Shown: positions 18,003 to 29,809 of the stretch, piece by piece
How the letters are laid out: each line of letters starts with the position of its first letter
Position numbering within the stretch: position 1 is the first letter of the stretch
DNA from: Westiellopsis prolifica IICB1
GTDB lineage: Bacteria; Cyanobacteriota; Cyanobacteriia; Cyanobacteriales; Nostocaceae
Assembly: GCF_004323185.1 (NCBI RefSeq)
Contig: NZ_NAPS01000001.1
Span: 3,042,628-3,103,332, forward strand
Direction: 5' to 3'
Length of the DNA stretch: 60,705 bases
The notes under the pieces: model-generated
Seen by the model: only the letters and a program-made list of their open reading frames with translations
The model's database searches: none
Told to the model about the DNA's origin: nothing
Made by a program: the position numbers and the translations under genes

Positions 18003-19109
18003 TTAATGTGTTTTTACAGTTCCAGCAGATGGTGCAGTAGGACCAATGAGACGTTGCACTTCATCTGGCTTAGAAGTTTTAGACATTGCTGCTTCAAAAG
18101 AGATAGTTCCAGCTTTGTATAAATCAGCTAAAACTTTTTCCAGAGTTTGCATACCTAATTTACCACCAGTTTGAATAGCGGAATAAACTTGAGCGGTTTT
18201 ACCTTCACGAATCAAGTTAGAAATAGCCGGAGTTACTATCATTATTTCCTGTGCCATCACCCGACCAAATTCACCAGGTTTGGGATTTTTTTTTGGGACT
18301 AAAGTTTGACTAAATACTGCTACTAGCGAGTTAGATAACTGTACCCTGACCTGGGTTTGTTTTTCGTGGGGGAAAACATCAATAATTCTGTCAACAGTCT
18401 GTGCTGCTGAACTAGTGTGTAAAGTTCCAAATACTAAATGCCCGGTTTCAGCAGCAGAAATTGCTAAAGAAATTGTTTCTAAGTCTCTCATTTCTCCCAC
18501 TAGAATAATATCTGGATCTTCCCGCAAAGCAGCTTTTAAAGCATTTGCAAAACTTTTTGTATCCTCGCTCAATTGTCTTTGGTGAACAAGACTTTTGATT
18601 GGTTCGTAAACAAACTCTATCGGGTCTTCAACCGTCAAAATATGTTCTGCTCGTGTGCGGTTGATTAAATCAATCATTGCCGCTAAAGTAGTTGTTTTAC
18701 CAGAACCAGTAGGTCCTGTAACTAGTATTAATCCTCTGGGTTTTTCCGACATTTCTTTGACTACATCAGGCAAACCTAATTTATCAAAGTTAGGTATTTT
18801 AGAACTTAATGCTCGCAAACAAGCTGCATAGGAACCGCGTTCTTTATAGACATTGACGCGGAAACGTGCTAGCCCTTTTACACCATAAGAACAATCTAAC
18901 TCCCAGTTTTGTTCTAATGTTTTTCGTTGGGAGTTATTGAGCATACTAAAAATTAATCTTTGGCATTGATCTCCAGATAATGGTTCTTCTCCAATAGGCG
19001 TCAGTTTACCACTGATGCGAAAATATGGTGGCAATCCAGCAGATAAATGCATATCCGAACCGCCCATTTCAATCATTTGCTCCATTAAATCTTCAATCAT
19101 CATTTCCAT
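18003..19109 (-). CDS. pilT: Type IV pilus retraction ATPase PilT
   Basis: PilT powers pilus retraction. In 368 residues it shows the N-terminal GGSDMHLSAGLPPYFRISG, Walker A GPTGSGKTTTLAAMID (about residue 130), the Asp box DPIEFVYE, Walker B DPDIILVGEMRDLETI and the His box GHLVFGTLHTSSAAQT, and ends in the usual variable tail. No change in key residues is seen. It lies 109 bases downstream of pilB and upstream of pilC on the same strand, the standard cyanobacterial order. Confidence 0.97.
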   Translation of the reverse strand: MEMMIEDLMEQMIEMGGSDMHLSAGLPPYFRISGKLTPIGEEPLSGDQCQRLIFSMLNNSQRKTLEQNWELDCSYGVKGLARFRVNVYKERGSYAACLRALSSKIPNFDKLGLPDVVKEMSEKPRGLILVTGPTGSGKTTTLAAMIDLINRTRAEHILTVEDPIEFVYEPIKSLVHQRQLSEDTKSFANALKAALREDPDIILVGEMRDLETISLAISAAETGHLVFGTLHTSSAAQTVDRIIDVFPHEKQTQVRVQLSNSLVAVFSQTLVPKKNPKPGEFGRVMAQEIMIVTPAISNLIREGKTAQVYSAIQTGGKLGMQTLEKVLADLYKAGTISFEAAMSKTSKPDEVQRLIGPTAPSAGTVKTH

Positions 19110-19218
19110 AGTTTTTCCCTTTTTTGTTTGTTATTTGTTATTAATTGGTAGTTGGTTATTAGTAGTTAGTGATTTTCAAATTACCAATGACCAATGACAA
19201 ATGACTAATTACTATTGA

Positions 19219-21231
19219 CTAATCCTGAAAACGAGGTGTCATACAATATGGACAATCCAACCATTCAGGTTGCAATCCAGCATGACAAGTTCGACAGGTA
19301 AGACTAGTTTTGCGTTTAGCTTTTAATTCTGCTTCTAACCCTGTGTCAGTAAAGGTGACTCGTTCTACTTCTTCTAGGGTGGTTGAACCTTGGCGTACTA
19401 AGTCCAAGCTGTAGGAAAGTAGGGTTTTCATACCTTCTTCTACTGCTACTTCTTTGATGCGTTCTGTTGGTGCTTCTTCGTTAATCAGAGTTTGCAAATT
19501 TTCACTGATTCGCATGACCTCATAGACGCCACAACGTCCTTTGTAACCTACGCCATTACAGGTTGGACATAAATGACCTTGGATCTTGGCTTCTTGAATT
19601 TGGTCTAGGGTTAGAGTATTGGCTTTATAAAAGGTTATTCCTACTTCCTGGGAAGCTGACAAACCATAGCGAGCAAGTTCTTCTACTGTGGGTGTGTAGG
19701 AAATGCGACAATCAGAACAAACACGCCGTACCAAACGCTGTGCTAAAACACCAATTAACGAACTGGAAATCATGAAAGGCTCAATACCCATTTCCCCTAA
19801 ACGAGCGATCGCACCAGGGGCGTCATTAGTATGTAAAGTAGTCAATACCAAGTGACCTGTTAATGCTGCTTCAATCGCCGTTTTTGCTGTTTCCTTATCC
19901 CTTGTTTCACCCACCAGCAGCACATCTGGATCTTGCCGCAAAAATGCCCGTAATGCAGTGGCAAAATCTAATCCTTTTTCTCGAATCACTTGTACTTGAG
20001 TAATTCCCGGTAAGCTATACTCAATAGGATCTTCCACAGTACTGATATTGATTCCTGGGTCGTTTCTTTCTGCTAGTGCCGAATATAGTGAAGTTGTTTT
20101 ACCAGAACCTGTTGGTCCAGTTACTAAAATTAACCCAAAAGGACGACTAACCATTTCCTGGACAATATGTAATGTCTCTGGGTCGGTAATTAATTTATCT
20201 AAACCTAGTTGAGTTGCAGAGTTATCCAAAATTCGCAGTACAACTTTTTCTCCGTAGCGACTAGGTAGGGTATTAACACGGAAGTCTACTTTACGTCCCT
20301 CGAACAATCGCCTAATCCGTCCGTCTTGAGGTAAGCGTCGTTCTGCAATATCTAAGCTGGCGATAATTTTAAACCGCGCAGTCACAGCAGGAATAATTTT
20401 TTTTGGCAAAGGGTCGAAAGCTTCCCGTAACACTCCATCTTTACGAAAGCGAATACGTAAGTTGTCTTCTTGGGGTTCTATGTGAATATCAGATACTTTC
20501 TCATGCAATGCTTTTGCCAAAATTCTGTTAACCAAATTGATTACAGGAGCATCCTCAGCACCTTTCATCGCTGCTCCCAAATCAGCCTCGGATTCTTCTG
20601 GAGTGTCGTCTAGGTTGAGGTTGTCTAAATTTTCTAAATCTTGGTTAATGTCTGTATATTTTTGTTGCTCTAAATGTTTTTGTCGAACAGCTAAATCATT
20701 CAGGTATACATTGATTAACAATTGATAGTCTTCTTGAGTAATTACCATGCGCTGCAAGGCTAAACCTTGGGGTCGCAAAACCCGATTTAAGTCATCCGAA
20801 GCTTCTAAATTATCTGGATCGACCATCGCCACTAAAACAGAGGGTGGGTTTTGCTCCTCGTTTTTCGACAGTGGTACTAAGCAGTGACGACGACAAATAT
20901 CAATTGGGATAAGACTATCTATCAGATGGGCTACTGTTGTGTTACCTACTGAACTAATTTCCGGATCGAGGGATTCTACGCCATAAAGTATTTTAAGTTC
21001 AAATAGCTGTTGTTTTTTGTACTGCCTAAGTAACTCCGGTGATAATTGTCGTCCCGATATTGATTCGAGTACTTCTGTTAAAGGGATACCAGACTTGCGG
21101 CTTTCAATCAGCGCTTGTCTCATCTGTTCGCTATTGACAAAGCCAGATTGCACAAGTTTGTTGCCGAAGGGCGAAAATTCTACTCTGGTAGACAGAGCTG
21201 TACTACGCCGTTGTGGTGACGAGTTAGTCAT
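19219..21231 (-). CDS. pilB: Type IV pilus assembly ATPase PilB
   Basis: PilB (GspE family) drives pilus extension. The 670 residues include an N-terminal MshEN-type domain (about 25-170, with SGIPLTEVLES and VAMVDPDNLEASDDL), a linker, and the ATPase core with Walker A GPTGSGKTTSLYSAL, Walker B DPDVLLVGETRDKETA, the His box GHLVLTTLHTNDAPGA and the zinc tetracysteine CSDC...CPTC. A further C-terminal CxxC-x10-CPYC zinc-ribbon-like end (CRTCHAGLQPEWLDCPYC) is typical of cyanobacterial PilB. In other bacteria MshEN domains bind c-di-GMP, and a GGDEF gene lies 7 kb away, but a link is speculation. It starts the pilBTC set. Confidence 0.97.
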   Translation of the reverse strand: MTNSSPQRRSTALSTRVEFSPFGNKLVQSGFVNSEQMRQALIESRKSGIPLTEVLESISGRQLSPELLRQYKKQQLFELKILYGVESLDPEISSVGNTTVAHLIDSLIPIDICRRHCLVPLSKNEEQNPPSVLVAMVDPDNLEASDDLNRVLRPQGLALQRMVITQEDYQLLINVYLNDLAVRQKHLEQQKYTDINQDLENLDNLNLDDTPEESEADLGAAMKGAEDAPVINLVNRILAKALHEKVSDIHIEPQEDNLRIRFRKDGVLREAFDPLPKKIIPAVTARFKIIASLDIAERRLPQDGRIRRLFEGRKVDFRVNTLPSRYGEKVVLRILDNSATQLGLDKLITDPETLHIVQEMVSRPFGLILVTGPTGSGKTTSLYSALAERNDPGINISTVEDPIEYSLPGITQVQVIREKGLDFATALRAFLRQDPDVLLVGETRDKETAKTAIEAALTGHLVLTTLHTNDAPGAIARLGEMGIEPFMISSSLIGVLAQRLVRRVCSDCRISYTPTVEELARYGLSASQEVGITFYKANTLTLDQIQEAKIQGHLCPTCNGVGYKGRCGVYEVMRISENLQTLINEEAPTERIKEVAVEEGMKTLLSYSLDLVRQGSTTLEEVERVTFTDTGLEAELKAKRKTSLTCRTCHAGLQPEWLDCPYCMTPRFQD

Positions 21232-21312
21232 AAATCAGCTATTGAGGGAATCTCTGAGTAGAGTATTCCCAAGCTGTGAACAAGAATTTACATACCCACT
21301 TAAATAAAAATA

Positions 21313-21348
21313 TTGGGGATTGGGGATTGGGGATCGGGGATCGGGGAA
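21313..21348. repeat. Octamer repeat, GGGGATTG orientation
   Basis: TTGGGGATTGGGGATCGGGG type units downstream of the pilB start region, inverted relative to the array at 21466-21530. The two could pair over about 120 bases. The whole gap 21232-21848 otherwise shows only pyrimidine-rich CCCCTTTC tracts and no gene. Confidence 0.8.
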
Positions 21349-21465
21349 GGTGGGGTCCCCTCTGAGGATAAGGGGTAACGGGGATTGGGGATCGCGAAGA
21401 GAGATGTTAAATAATAATCCATTGTCTCCCCTTTCCCCTTTCACCTTTCATCTTTCCCCTTTCCC

Positions 21466-21530
21466 CTATCCCCGATCCCCAATCCCCGATCCCCAATCCC
21501 CGATCCCCGATCCCCGATCCCCGATCCCCT
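21466..21530. repeat. Octamer repeat, CCCCGATC orientation
   Basis: Eight or so consecutive CCCCGATC/CCCCAATC units, the longest run of this family in the window. It lies between divergent pilB and grpE, where it separates their promoters. Confidence 0.85.
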
Positions 21531-21848
21531 TTCCCCCATAAATTGAAAATTGACAGACTACTAACTATCAGTATCTGCACTAATATGTCCAGCATTTGTC
21601 AAAATAGATGACGGTGATATCAATTCCAGGAGATATCGACAAAAAATGCGCCTGCTATTTTCATCTGTAGCAATAGACTACTTCTTGCACTCTTGTAGAG
21701 CAACGGTAAAGACTCAAAGGCAGAGGTTTTCTCATTCTTCAACCTTTACTTTACCCCTTAATTTTTTCTCAATTTCTACAAGAAGTCTAATGCATGACTG
21801 CAAAGATGGCGATAAATTGTCGTATCAAGTATCTGGGATAAGTACATA

Positions 21849-22595
21849 ATGATGGACGAATATAAACAGACAAACAACACAAATCAGCAAGTGGGTGAAC
21901 CAACAGAGGTCAAGCAACCAATGAATAGTGACTCCTCAGTTCCAATGAATACCAACGAACCTGGCACCGAGGTGACAGACGAAGTGACAACCGAAACTAA
22001 TGTACCTGAAAACACAGTTACACCCAGCCAAGAAAATGGGGTTACTGGTAATCAGACAACAACAGTTGATACGCCTGCATCAGCACAGATGAATCAACAA
22101 ATCGAATCTCTCAAAGCTCAGTTAGAAGAACGTAGCAGCCAGTATATGCGAATTGCGGCAGATTTTGAGAATTACCGCAAACGCACAATCAAAGAAAAAG
22201 AGGATCTAGAAGTGCAAGCAAAGCGGAATGCAATTAATGAATTGCTACCAGTAGTCGATAATTTTGAGCGGGCGCGATCGCAAATTAAACCCCAAAATGA
22301 TGGGGAAATGGGAATTCACAAAAGTTATCAAGGAGTTTACAAATTACTAGTAGATAGCCTGAAGCGCTTAGGTGTATCACCCATGCGTCCCGAAGGACAA
22401 CCATTTGATCCCAATCTACACGAAGCAGTAATGCGCGAACCTACGGATGAATATCCTGAAGGAACAGTGTTAGAAGAGTTAGTACGCGGATATTACTTGG
22501 GCGATCGCGTGCTACGCCATGCAATGGTTAAGGTGGCTGCCCCTAAAGAGGATACGCCATCTTCCGAGGAAAATCAGTCTCCTCCAGTAACATAG
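21849..22595 (+). CDS. grpE: Nucleotide exchange factor GrpE
   Basis: GrpE releases ADP from DnaK. The first 80 of 248 residues are a disordered Thr/Asn/Glu-rich lead. A coiled coil follows (about 85-140, [20 protein letters not shown] then [18 protein letters not shown]), and then the beta domain with [14 protein letters not shown] and [17 protein letters not shown]. It opens the grpE-dnaK-dnaJ cluster. I see no CIRCE-type repeat upstream, so HrcA control is not supported. ATGATG start at 21849; the second ATG is equally possible. Confidence 0.96.
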   Translation: MMDEYKQTNNTNQQVGEPTEVKQPMNSDSSVPMNTNEPGTEVTDEVTTETNVPENTVTPSQENGVTGNQTTTVDTPASAQMNQQIESLKAQLEERSSQYMRIAADFENYRKRTIKEKEDLEVQAKRNAINELLPVVDNFERARSQIKPQNDGEMGIHKSYQGVYKLLVDSLKRLGVSPMRPEGQPFDPNLHEAVMREPTDEYPEGTVLEELVRGYYLGDRVLRHAMVKVAAPKEDTPSSEENQSPPVT

Positions 22596-22949
22596 TTAAA
22601 TTAGTCGTCCTTTGTCATTTGTCCTTTGTCAATCGATAGTTGATTGTTATTTGTTGTTAAAAGTTCTTACTGATTACCAACTATTAACAACTAAACAATT
22701 GACCATTGACCATTGACCATTGACAATTGACAATTGACCATTGACCAATAACTAACTAGGCGACCATTGCGTATAAAACGTACGAAAGGTAGTCCGCGAA
22801 ATATAAAGCCCGAAGTTTTGTCGCCTTCCACAGTGGAAATGCTTACGGAGGGACAGTTCTCAATGGACAAAGACCACTGAAACAACTGTCCTCCAAAAGC
22901 TATTGCTTATACCTAAAGGAAGAATTATTCAGTAAAAATACTGCTAAAT
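22596..22949. other. grpE-dnaK gap: STRR tract and dnaK leader hairpins
   Basis: Heptamer repeats of CCATTGA type run from about 22697 to 22748. The leader of dnaK then contains a short perfect inverted repeat TTCCAC-A-GTGGAA (22826-22838) and a longer imperfect one, GGAGGGACAGTT (22847-22858) against AACTGTCCTCC (22884-22894). They could fold in the dnaK mRNA leader. There is no gene. Confidence 0.6.
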
Positions 22950-24911
22950 ATGGGAAAAGTTATTGGGATCGACTTAGGCACTACCAACAGTTGCGTCGCA
23001 GTTTTAGAAGGTGGTCAGCCCATTGTGATTGCTAATTCAGAAGGGGGACGAACGACTCCTAGTATTGTGGGCTTTGGCAAAGGCGGTGAACGTTTGGTCG
23101 GTTCACTGGCAAAGCGTCAAGCTGTAACCAATGCTGAAAATACAATTTACAGTATAAAACGCTTCATAGGTCGTCGCTGGGATGACACAGATGCAGAACG
23201 CGATCGCGTACCTTACAACTGTGTCAAAGGTCGTGATGATACTGTTGATGTTCAAATTCGTGGACATAACTATACACCACAAGAAATTTCCGCGATGATC
23301 CTACAAAAACTTAAACAAGATGCGGAAAATTTTTTGGGTGAACCAGTAACAAAAGCAGTAATTACCGTACCTGCTTATTTTACAGATGCTCAAAGACAAG
23401 CAACCAAAGATTCTGGTACCATCGCTGGACTTGAAGTACTGCGGATCATCAACGAGCCAACCGCTGCTGCTTTAGCTTTTGGTTTAGATAAGCAAGACCA
23501 AGAACAGTTAATTCTAGTCTTTGATTTAGGAGGTGGTACTTTCGATGTATCCATCCTGCAATTAGGGGATGGTGTGTTTGAAGTTAAAGCAACGAGTGGT
23601 AATAATCACTTGGGTGGAGATGACTTTGATAACTGTATCGTCCGTTGGATGATAGATACATTTTTACAACAAGAAAAAATCGATCTTTCCCAAGATAAAA
23701 TGGCCCTGCAACGCTTGCGGGAAGCAGCAGAAAAGGCAAAAATTGAACTCTCAAGCATGATGAGTACTTCAATTAATTTGCCGTTCATCACTGCGGATGA
23801 AACAGGCCCAAAGCATTTAGAAATGGAACTCGCCCGTGCCAAATTTGAAGAATTAACGGGTCATTTCATAGAAGCCATCATCAAACCGATGGTTCAAGCA
23901 CTCAAAGACGCAAACCTCAAACCACAAGATATTGATCGAATTATTTTGGTAGGGGGTTCTACTCGTATTCCTGCTGTCCAAAATGCCTTAATTAAATTCT
24001 TTAACGGGAAAACACCAGATCGTTCTATTAACCCAGACGAAGCAGTAGCACTCGGAGCAGCTATTCAAGCTGGGGTACTGGGTGGGGAAGTTGATAATCT
24101 GCTTTTATTGGATGTTACACCTCTGTCATTGGGAATTGAAACTTTAGGAGAAGTATTCACCAAAATCATCGAACGTAACACCACAATTCCCACTAGTAAA
24201 TCCCAAATTTTTTCCACAGCGGTTGATGGACAAACCTCTGTGGAAATACACGTCCTTCAAGGTGAACGGGCGATGGCAAAAGATAACAAAGGCTTGGGGA
24301 AATTCCTACTCACAGGAATTCCCCCTGCACCTCGTGGTGTACCACAAATCGAAGTTAGTTTTGAAATCGATGTCAACGGTATCATGAAAGTCTCTGCCCA
24401 AGATAAAGGTACAGGTAGAGAGCAGAGTATTCGGATTACTAACACAGGTGGCTTAAGTAGCAACGAAGTTGAACGGATGCGACAAGAAGCTGAGGTGTTC
24501 GCTGAAGAAGACAGAAGACGTATAGAAATAGCAGCATTGAAAAACCAAGCAGAAAACTTGTTGTATAGTTACGAGTCAACACTCAAAGATAATGGCAACT
24601 TGATCGGCGAACAGATGAAAAGTTTGGCAGATGAAAAACTTGCCCATCTCCAAGCAGCGATTTATGAATCAAGCATTTCTGTTGCAGAATTCAAACAGCG
24701 TTTAGAAGTTTTCCAGCAAACTCTATTTAGCATTGGAACTGAAGTTTACAACCGTGTTAACGATGGTCAAACGGATGATGTTCTTTCATATATAGAGAAT
24801 TCTTCTAGTCCTGAACAATCTGAACCATTGCATAGTACGCTGACACCTCAATTGAATTTTGATTTTGAAGATGAAAATACTCTACATGCTGATTATGAGG
24901 CGATAGAATAG
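22950..24911 (+). CDS. dnaK: Hsp70 chaperone DnaK
   Basis: The ATPase domain carries [13 protein letters not shown] at the N-terminus, [13 protein letters not shown] (about 190) and [13 protein letters not shown] (about 335). The substrate domain follows ([16 protein letters not shown] onward), then a helical lid. The C-terminus is acidic ([18 protein letters not shown]-like) and lacks the EEV-type end. At 653 residues it is full length. Its place between grpE and dnaJ fits the main cyanobacterial DnaK of a complete chaperone set. A structured leader lies upstream. Confidence 0.96.
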   Translation: MGKVIGIDLGTTNSCVAVLEGGQPIVIANSEGGRTTPSIVGFGKGGERLVGSLAKRQAVTNAENTIYSIKRFIGRRWDDTDAERDRVPYNCVKGRDDTVDVQIRGHNYTPQEISAMILQKLKQDAENFLGEPVTKAVITVPAYFTDAQRQATKDSGTIAGLEVLRIINEPTAAALAFGLDKQDQEQLILVFDLGGGTFDVSILQLGDGVFEVKATSGNNHLGGDDFDNCIVRWMIDTFLQQEKIDLSQDKMALQRLREAAEKAKIELSSMMSTSINLPFITADETGPKHLEMELARAKFEELTGHFIEAIIKPMVQALKDANLKPQDIDRIILVGGSTRIPAVQNALIKFFNGKTPDRSINPDEAVALGAAIQAGVLGGEVDNLLLLDVTPLSLGIETLGEVFTKIIERNTTIPTSKSQIFSTAVDGQTSVEIHVLQGERAMAKDNKGLGKFLLTGIPPAPRGVPQIEVSFEIDVNGIMKVSAQDKGTGREQSIRITNTGGLSSNEVERMRQEAEVFAEEDRRRIEIAALKNQAENLLYSYESTLKDNGNLIGEQMKSLADEKLAHLQAAIYESSISVAEFKQRLEVFQQTLFSIGTEVYNRVNDGQTDDVLSYIENSSSPEQSEPLHSTLTPQLNFDFEDENTLHADYEAIE

Positions 24912-26797
<1,886 letters not shown>

Positions 26798-26801
<4 letters not shown>

Positions 26802-27949
26802 CGGAAGTATTACAAGATTCCTTGAGGTTGTTGGGTACGGTGTTAGCCGTGCAAGCTAATTTTTATCGAGTACAGCTAGATCTGGGAAGTAAAGAAAAAT
26901 ACAAAGAGGACAAGGAAGACAAGGAAGACAAGAAGCTATTTTCTCCCTTATCTATTCCTTCTTCTTTGTCTGTTGCATCCCTCTATCCCCCACTCTTGCT
27001 TTGTACTCGTAGAACGCGCTTAAAAAAAATTGGACAGCAGGTAATGGTAGGCGATCGCGTCCTAGTAGAAGAACCAGATTGGGCTGGTCAACGAGGCGCG
27101 ATCGCTGATGTTTTACCCAGAAAAAATCAATTGGATCGTCCAGCGATCGCAAATGTCAATCAAATTCTTTTAGTTTTTGCTGTTGCTGATCCCCCGTTAG
27201 AACCATATCAACTCAGCCGCTTTTTAGTAAAAGCTGAGTCCACGGATTTAGATGTAGTTTTATGTCTAAATAAAAGTGATTTAATTTCAACTCAACAGCA
27301 AGAGCAAATTCATCAACACCTGATCAAATGGGGTTATCAGCCAAGTTTCATTAGTGTATATAAAAGTATAAATATTGACAATTTATCAACCCACCTAAAA
27401 GGTAAAATTACCGTCGTTGCTGGCCCTTCAGGTGTCGGAAAGTCGAGTTTAATCAATGCTTTAATTCCTAACATCAACTTACGAGTAGGTGAAATTTCTG
27501 GAAAACTAGCTCGTGGTCGTCACACTACCCGCCACGTAGAGTTGTTTGATTTACCTAGTGGTGGTTTGCTAGCGGATACGCCCGGTTTTAATCAGCCTGA
27601 CTTGGATTGTTCACCAGAAGAATTAGCTGTTTACTTTCCAGAAGCAAGACAGAGATTAGCTGTTGCAAGGTGTCGATTTAGTGACTGTCTGCATCGAGAT
27701 GAACCTGATTGTGCAGTCCGGGGAGATTGGGAACGTTATCAGCATTATTTAGAGTTCTTAGAAGAAGCGATCGCACACCAATCTCAACTCAATCAACAAG
27801 CTGATCCAGAATCTACTATTAAAGTCAAAACAAAAGGTAAAGGTAAGCAAAAGTACGAACCAAAGTTAGAAAGTAAAAAATATCGCCAGAAATCTCGCCG
27901 GACACAATTACAAGAATTGCAAGAATTGTATCGAGAGAGTGAAGAATAG
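26798..27949 (+). CDS. rsgA: Ribosome small-subunit GTPase RsgA
   Basis: RsgA is a circularly permuted GTPase that acts in late 30S maturation. The order is right: OB-fold N-domain, then G4 (CLNKSDL), G1 (GPSGVGKSSLINAL), G3 (ADTPGF) and a zinc site in CRFSDCLHRDEPDCAV. An in-frame insert of about 36 residues (about 31-66: KEDKEDKEDK then a Ser/Leu/Pro stretch) splits the N-domain between VQLDLGS and LLCTRRTRLKK. The C-terminal tail is Lys-rich. It overlaps the TusA-like gene by 4 bases. Confidence 0.95.
26887..26995. repeat. Low-complexity insertion in rsgA
   Basis: AAGAGGACAAGGAAGACAAG repeats followed by a pyrimidine-rich half (CTCCCTTATCTATTCCTTCTT) that is roughly complementary. It resembles the insert in mutS2 and adds about 36 residues to the RsgA N-terminal domain without breaking the frame. 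Confidence 0.7.
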
Positions 27950-27958
27950 GAATCGGAA

Positions 27959-28035
27959 ATTGGGGATCCCAGTAGTTCTACCCTTTTCTTAAATACCTAC
28001 CCTTGAAAGATCCCCAATCCCCAATCCCCGATCCC
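27959..28035. terminator. Inverted repeat between convergent rsgA and GGDEF genes
   Basis: ATTGGGGATC (27959-27968) is the reverse complement of GATCCCCAAT (28009-28018), with about 40 bases between. The right arm continues as the octamer repeat to 28035. It sits exactly between two convergent genes and may end both transcripts, although there is no clear T-run. Confidence 0.5.
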
Positions 28036-29055
28036 CTATATCTGCTTGATGATAATGCGGTTGCGTCCCTTTGCTTTTGCTTGGTAAAGTGCATTATCAG
28101 CTGCTTCTATCAAAGCTAACGGAGTACTTTCAAAATTAGGAATAATAGTAGCGATACCTAAACTAAGAGTCACAAAGTGACTAACAGCAGATCCAGAGTG
28201 TAATATTTCTAACTCCCTGACTCCAGATTGCATTGCTGCTGCAATATGAACTGCATCAACAGCATGGGTGTAAGGTAAAATTACAACAAATTCTTCACCA
28301 CCATAGCGTGCAACTAAATCCTGATATTTTTGGGCTGTGTCCTTTAAAACATTTGCCACCTTTTGCAAGCATACATCGCCAGCAGGATGGCCATATTTAT
28401 CATTGTAAAGTTTAAAAAAATCGATATCGCATAGTATCAATGATATAGGCGATCGCTGCTGTGCTAACTCCAACCATTGAGAATTGAGATATTGATCAAA
28501 GCGGCGACGATTAGCTAAACCAGTTAAGCCATCTTCGTGAGCAAGTTGCTGCAAAGCTCGATTAGCTGCTTCCAACTGTTTATATACCTGTCCTTGTTGT
28601 AACAGCTTTCTCACCCGTCGGCGCAACACTACCCAATGAATGGGTTTAGTCACAAAATCACTGGCTCCAGCCTCAAAAGCGCGATTTACTGAATCAGAAT
28701 CATCCAATTCCGTAATCATTAATATGGGAGTGCGATCCCACAATGTAGAAATCAAGCTATTACCAAAACTAGATCCACCATCCACAGATGCAAGTGCTAA
28801 CACTAAATTTTTCTTGGCTATTTGCATCAATTCCTGACAGCAAGTAAAGCCATCCATGATCGGCATCACAGCATCTAGCAAAATTAAATCAGGCTTGAGG
28901 GCAGTATAAGCATCCAAACACTGTTTACCGTTACTAACTTCGACTACTCGGTAGCCCTCGTGTTCCATAGCTTGACGCAACAGAAATCGCATGATCGTAT
29001 CGTCATCAGCCACGAGAATCAAAGGAGGTTTATTGGAAATGCCTATCCCTAACAT
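28036..29055 (-). CDS. Response regulator with GGDEF diguanylate cyclase domain
   Basis: The N-terminal receiver (about 10-150) has DD near its start, the phosphorylatable Asp in LILLDAVMPIMDG and the Lys in FVTKP; it carries a longer loop than usual (ALASVDGGSSFGNSLIS). A short coiled coil links to the GGDEF domain (about 175-339) with ILCDIDFFKLYNDKYGHPAGD and the active-site ARYGGEEF, which should make c-di-GMP. The product-inhibition site reads KxxD (KYQD) instead of RxxD, so feedback may be weaker. The gene stands alone, convergent with rsgA. Confidence 0.93.
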   Translation of the reverse strand: MLGIGISNKPPLILVADDDTIMRFLLRQAMEHEGYRVVEVSNGKQCLDAYTALKPDLILLDAVMPIMDGFTCCQELMQIAKKNLVLALASVDGGSSFGNSLISTLWDRTPILMITELDDSDSVNRAFEAGASDFVTKPIHWVVLRRRVRKLLQQGQVYKQLEAANRALQQLAHEDGLTGLANRRRFDQYLNSQWLELAQQRSPISLILCDIDFFKLYNDKYGHPAGDVCLQKVANVLKDTAQKYQDLVARYGGEEFVVILPYTHAVDAVHIAAAMQSGVRELEILHSGSAVSHFVTLSLGIATIIPNFESTPLALIEAADNALYQAKAKGRNRIIIKQI

Positions 29056-29227
29056 GAGTAGAATTCTATATAAGGTAGAAGCAATAAGTTTGAATAGTCA
29101 TTATTTAGGGCTTTAATGACCTAATTGTGATAATTTTGGTGATTTTTTCTCAAATAAATAAAACTATTGTTTAATAATGGCTGAATACAGATAAAATAAT
29201 CAAGCTCATCAATTAGCGTGCTAGATG

Positions 29228-29318
29228 AACCATAAGACCTGTAACAAGGGAAACCTGACGCAGGCAAGTTCAGCCCAAGAATCCCACCCGATGAACGCGG
29301 TGGGAGTGTCAATATTTA
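29228..29318. mobile_element. Solitary right end of an IS200/IS605-type element
   Basis: The sequence runs CTGTAACAAGGGAAACCTGA, CAGGCAAGTTCAGCCCAAGA, then the hairpin TCCCACC-CGATGAACGC-GGTGGGA and AGTGTCAA. This is what I know as the 3' end (and guide-RNA scaffold) of cyanobacterial tnpB elements. No tnpB coding sequence is next to it, so it is a remnant or a non-autonomous relative. Family assignment is from memory and should be checked against ISfinder. Confidence 0.5.
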
Positions 29319-29408
29319 TATTTCCCAACTACAAACGAGCTTTTACTATTTTTTTGAAAACTTCAAAGCTATATTCCCATAGTATTTCTAAATTATTTGC
29401 AAACAAGA

Positions 29409-29471
29409 AGCTCCCCAACTTTTTGTAGACACCCGCAGAGTGGCTTCTCGGAGGGTAAAAGTTGAGGAGCT
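29409..29471. repeat. Inverted repeat AGCTCCCCAACTTTT
   Basis: The arm at 29409-29423 pairs with AAAAGTTGAGGAGCT at 29457-29471 with one mismatch, around a GC-rich centre containing CGCAGAGTGGCTTCTCGGAG. It lies in the 493-base gap between the GGDEF gene and the CRR7-like gene, next to the IS605 remnant. No gene lies in this gap. Confidence 0.7.
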
Positions 29472-29548
29472 GGCTGTCTCTATGTTCACAAATCAGATAG
29501 GATTGCTATAGATTGCTATAGTTATATTTAAGATTTATCTTAAGTTTT

Positions 29549-29809
29549 ATGCCAGATAATTTAATGTATCAACAAGACCATTTTGTTGTTTTAGAAACAA
29601 ATCAACAGGAGCAGTTTCTGACTGCATCAGAATTATTAGAAAAATTAACAGACATTCTTCAACAACTCAATCCTCAAGATTTACCACCTGATTTATGTTC
29701 TTTGGATTCTATCGAACAAAAAGCTAGATATTTGCTTGATACCAGTTGTGAACTAGATGTTGGTCTTGGACAATATTTACAATGGTATGCAGTGCGTTTA
29801 GAAAAATGA
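29549..29809 (+). CDS. CRR7-like small protein
   Basis: An 86-residue acidic protein, MYQQDHFVVLETNQQEQFLT then ELLEKLTDILQ and YLLDTSCELDVGLGQYLQWY. The pattern agrees with the cyanobacterial members of the chlororespiratory reduction 7 family (CRR7). In plants CRR7 is needed for assembly of the chloroplast NDH complex; a similar role in cyanobacteria is inference. It is soluble, with no membrane segment. The gene is isolated between an IS-like remnant and a repeat-rich gap. A profile search against the CRR7 Pfam model would settle the family. Confidence 0.68.
   Translation: MPDNLMYQQDHFVVLETNQQEQFLTASELLEKLTDILQQLNPQDLPPDLCSLDSIEQKARYLLDTSCELDVGLGQYLQWYAVRLEK

Noticed and set aside
21680-21705. 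CIRCE operator upstream of grpE (TTGCACTCTTGTAGAGC)
   Set aside because: The inverted repeat is too imperfect and the spacer too short for the TTAGCACTC-N9-GAGTGCTAA consensus.
21646-21849. 67-codon frame ending at the grpE start
   Set aside because: No recognisable protein pattern, and it spans the likely grpE promoter and leader.
29228-29318. tRNA-like gene in the gap before the CRR7-like gene
   Set aside because: No acceptor stem, T-loop or anticodon stem can be drawn; the hairpin fits an IS605 end better.
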